Assembly: GCF_003610695.1 (NCBI RefSeq)
Contig: NZ_RAQH01000011.1
Coordinates: 93,058-157,057, forward strand
Reading direction: 5' to 3'
Source: Epilithonimonas arachidiradicis
Lineage (GTDB): Bacteria > Bacteroidota > Bacteroidia > Flavobacteriales > Weeksellaceae
DNA length: 64,000 nucleotides
This document shows, piece after piece, positions 63,341-64,000 of the stretch. A model generated the notes under the pieces. That model did no database searches, was not told the DNA's origin, and was given only the letters and a program-made list of their open reading frames with translations. The first letter of the stretch is position 1, and every line of letters begins with the position of its first letter. Position numbers and translations under genes: made by a program.

Positions 63341-63974
63341 AGAAATGCTAATAATAGATTTATTAATAGTGGTGGAGCCAGCTCTTTTTTATTAGGTTCA
63401 AAAATACCATAAATTTATAAAGGTATCTGAAAATATGTTTATTATGTTACAATAGAATTTTTAATTCTATAATTCTTTCTAAATCTTGCACTAAATGTTT
63501 CGATTTCTTTGATTTGAAACAAGACTGAAATAGCCAATTAACTACTCATTATTCCCACGTCGAATTTTGACAAGTTTTGAAAATTAAATTGTATCAAAAA
63601 AGGCTACAAGACTTTGTTTGTTAAAATTGAGGGATATAATTCCTTTTTAATTTGACTCAATCGAACCAAATCATCGATAAAAGTGTTTGAAGATAAGCTC
63701 GTCTTGGTCACTTAATGAGACAACTATTTATTAGTTGTCTCTTTTTTTATAGACATAACAAATTATTTATCAAACTGTTACAGCTTGACATTTTATGGTT
63801 TGAATTTTTTCAGTTGAAATCTTTAGACTATCTAAAATATACAGCCTAAAAGTGCTACATCAGAGATTTCATCGGCATTGAAGCGTGGTTTGAAATCTCA
63901 TTAAGTGTAAAGTATCAATAGATCCGCTACAAAAATGACTTAAATTTATGGTGTAAAGTTTAAAAATTTTATCC
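63341..63974. other. Long non-coding stretch at the right end
   Basis: About 630 bp without a convincing ORF on either strand. It holds a strong terminator at 63717-63748 and a 9-bp inverted repeat (GAGATTTCA at 63863-63871, TGAAATCTC at 63891-63899). It could hold an RNA gene ending at the terminator, or decayed sequence; nothing in it is recognisable to me. Confidence 0.5.
63717..63748 (+). terminator. Strong terminator without an obvious upstream gene
   Basis: Perfect 10-bp stem GAGACAACTA / TAGTTGTCTC with loop TTTAT, then seven T. The nearest upstream stop codon on this strand is 376 bp away, so it may end a long 3' UTR of the repressor gene or a small RNA. Confidence 0.88.
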
Positions 63975-64000
63975 ATGAATAAACAGCAACAGCAAATAAA
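63975..64000 (+). CDS. Possible start of a gene cut by the window edge
   Basis: ATG at 63975 opens a frame reading MNKQQQQI up to the edge. Only eight codons are visible, so the identity and even the reality of the gene cannot be judged. Confidence 0.25.

Noticed and set aside
63863..63899. 9-bp inverted repeat as the end of an insertion sequence
   Set aside because: Too short and too common in A/T-rich DNA, and no transposase is visible before the window edge.

Overview
The window looks like a chromosome segment of a low-GC Bacteroidota bacterium, most likely a flavobacterium of the Chryseobacterium/Weeksellaceae type. The indications are a type IX secretion sorting tail, a head-GIN lipoprotein, a fused alpha/beta 2-oxoacid dehydrogenase E1, a zinc-ribbon protein without cysteines, and promoters of the Bacteroidota form (TTG, about 19 nt, TAnnTTTG). 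The species is inferred, not proven.

Bases 1-22.3 kb are ordinary core genome. They hold a DUF4920-like gene (cut by the window edge), a GIN-domain lipoprotein, a coiled-coil protein with a degenerate zinc ribbon, a Nif3-like protein, a RES/Xre-ParS toxin-antitoxin pair, a voltage-gated potassium channel, a patatin, lpdA, an ECF sigma factor/VWA-T9SS protein/DUF4139 operon, a GbsR/MarR-type regulator with a DCC/DUF2071/SDR operon, a fused E1, rnz, rdgB, a CPBP protease and a metal-chelate binding lipoprotein. Three copies of a long imperfect-hairpin repeat and one 16-bp inverted repeat sit between these genes. A 20-bp palindrome occurs at the gbsR promoter and in front of the DCC operon, so a small regulon can be drawn.

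At 22354-22427 is tRNA-Arg(ACG). From there to about 62 kb every gene is on the minus strand, and the genes form one unusual accessory locus. In transcription order it encodes an orphan LuxR-type response regulator, a 2806-aa giant protein with a 196-aa partner, a secreted 398-aa protein, a subtilase, a metzincin metalloprotease, three secreted proteins of which at least two have PepSY/NTF2-immunity-like C-termini (with a metzincin fragment between the first and second), a 2200-aa protein, a second giant (2680 aa) with a 343-aa partner, a patatin, an amidase with SH3 domains and a 310-aa protein. The giants, partners, proteases, patatin and amidase all lack recognisable signal peptides.

Two features tie the locus together. 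First, a 6603-bp block occurs twice in direct orientation 25,538 bp apart with no difference that I found by eye. It covers the last 2033 residues of each giant and the first 162 residues of each partner, so the copies differ only in the N-terminus of the giant and the C-terminus of the partner. Second, three places upstream of the main transcription units carry the same element: a 19-bp motif (CAGGTAGAAATACGTATTG in the direction of transcription), then exactly 20 nt, then a -7-like box ending ATTTG. I read these as co-regulated promoters, with the response regulator as first candidate for the activator. No contractile tail, integrase or transposase gene is visible in the window, so the delivery route is unknown. 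The locus is the best candidate here for an undescribed system.

The right end has an XRE/S24-type repressor with a perfect inverted-repeat operator over its own promoter, then about 630 bp without a convincing gene but with a strong terminator.
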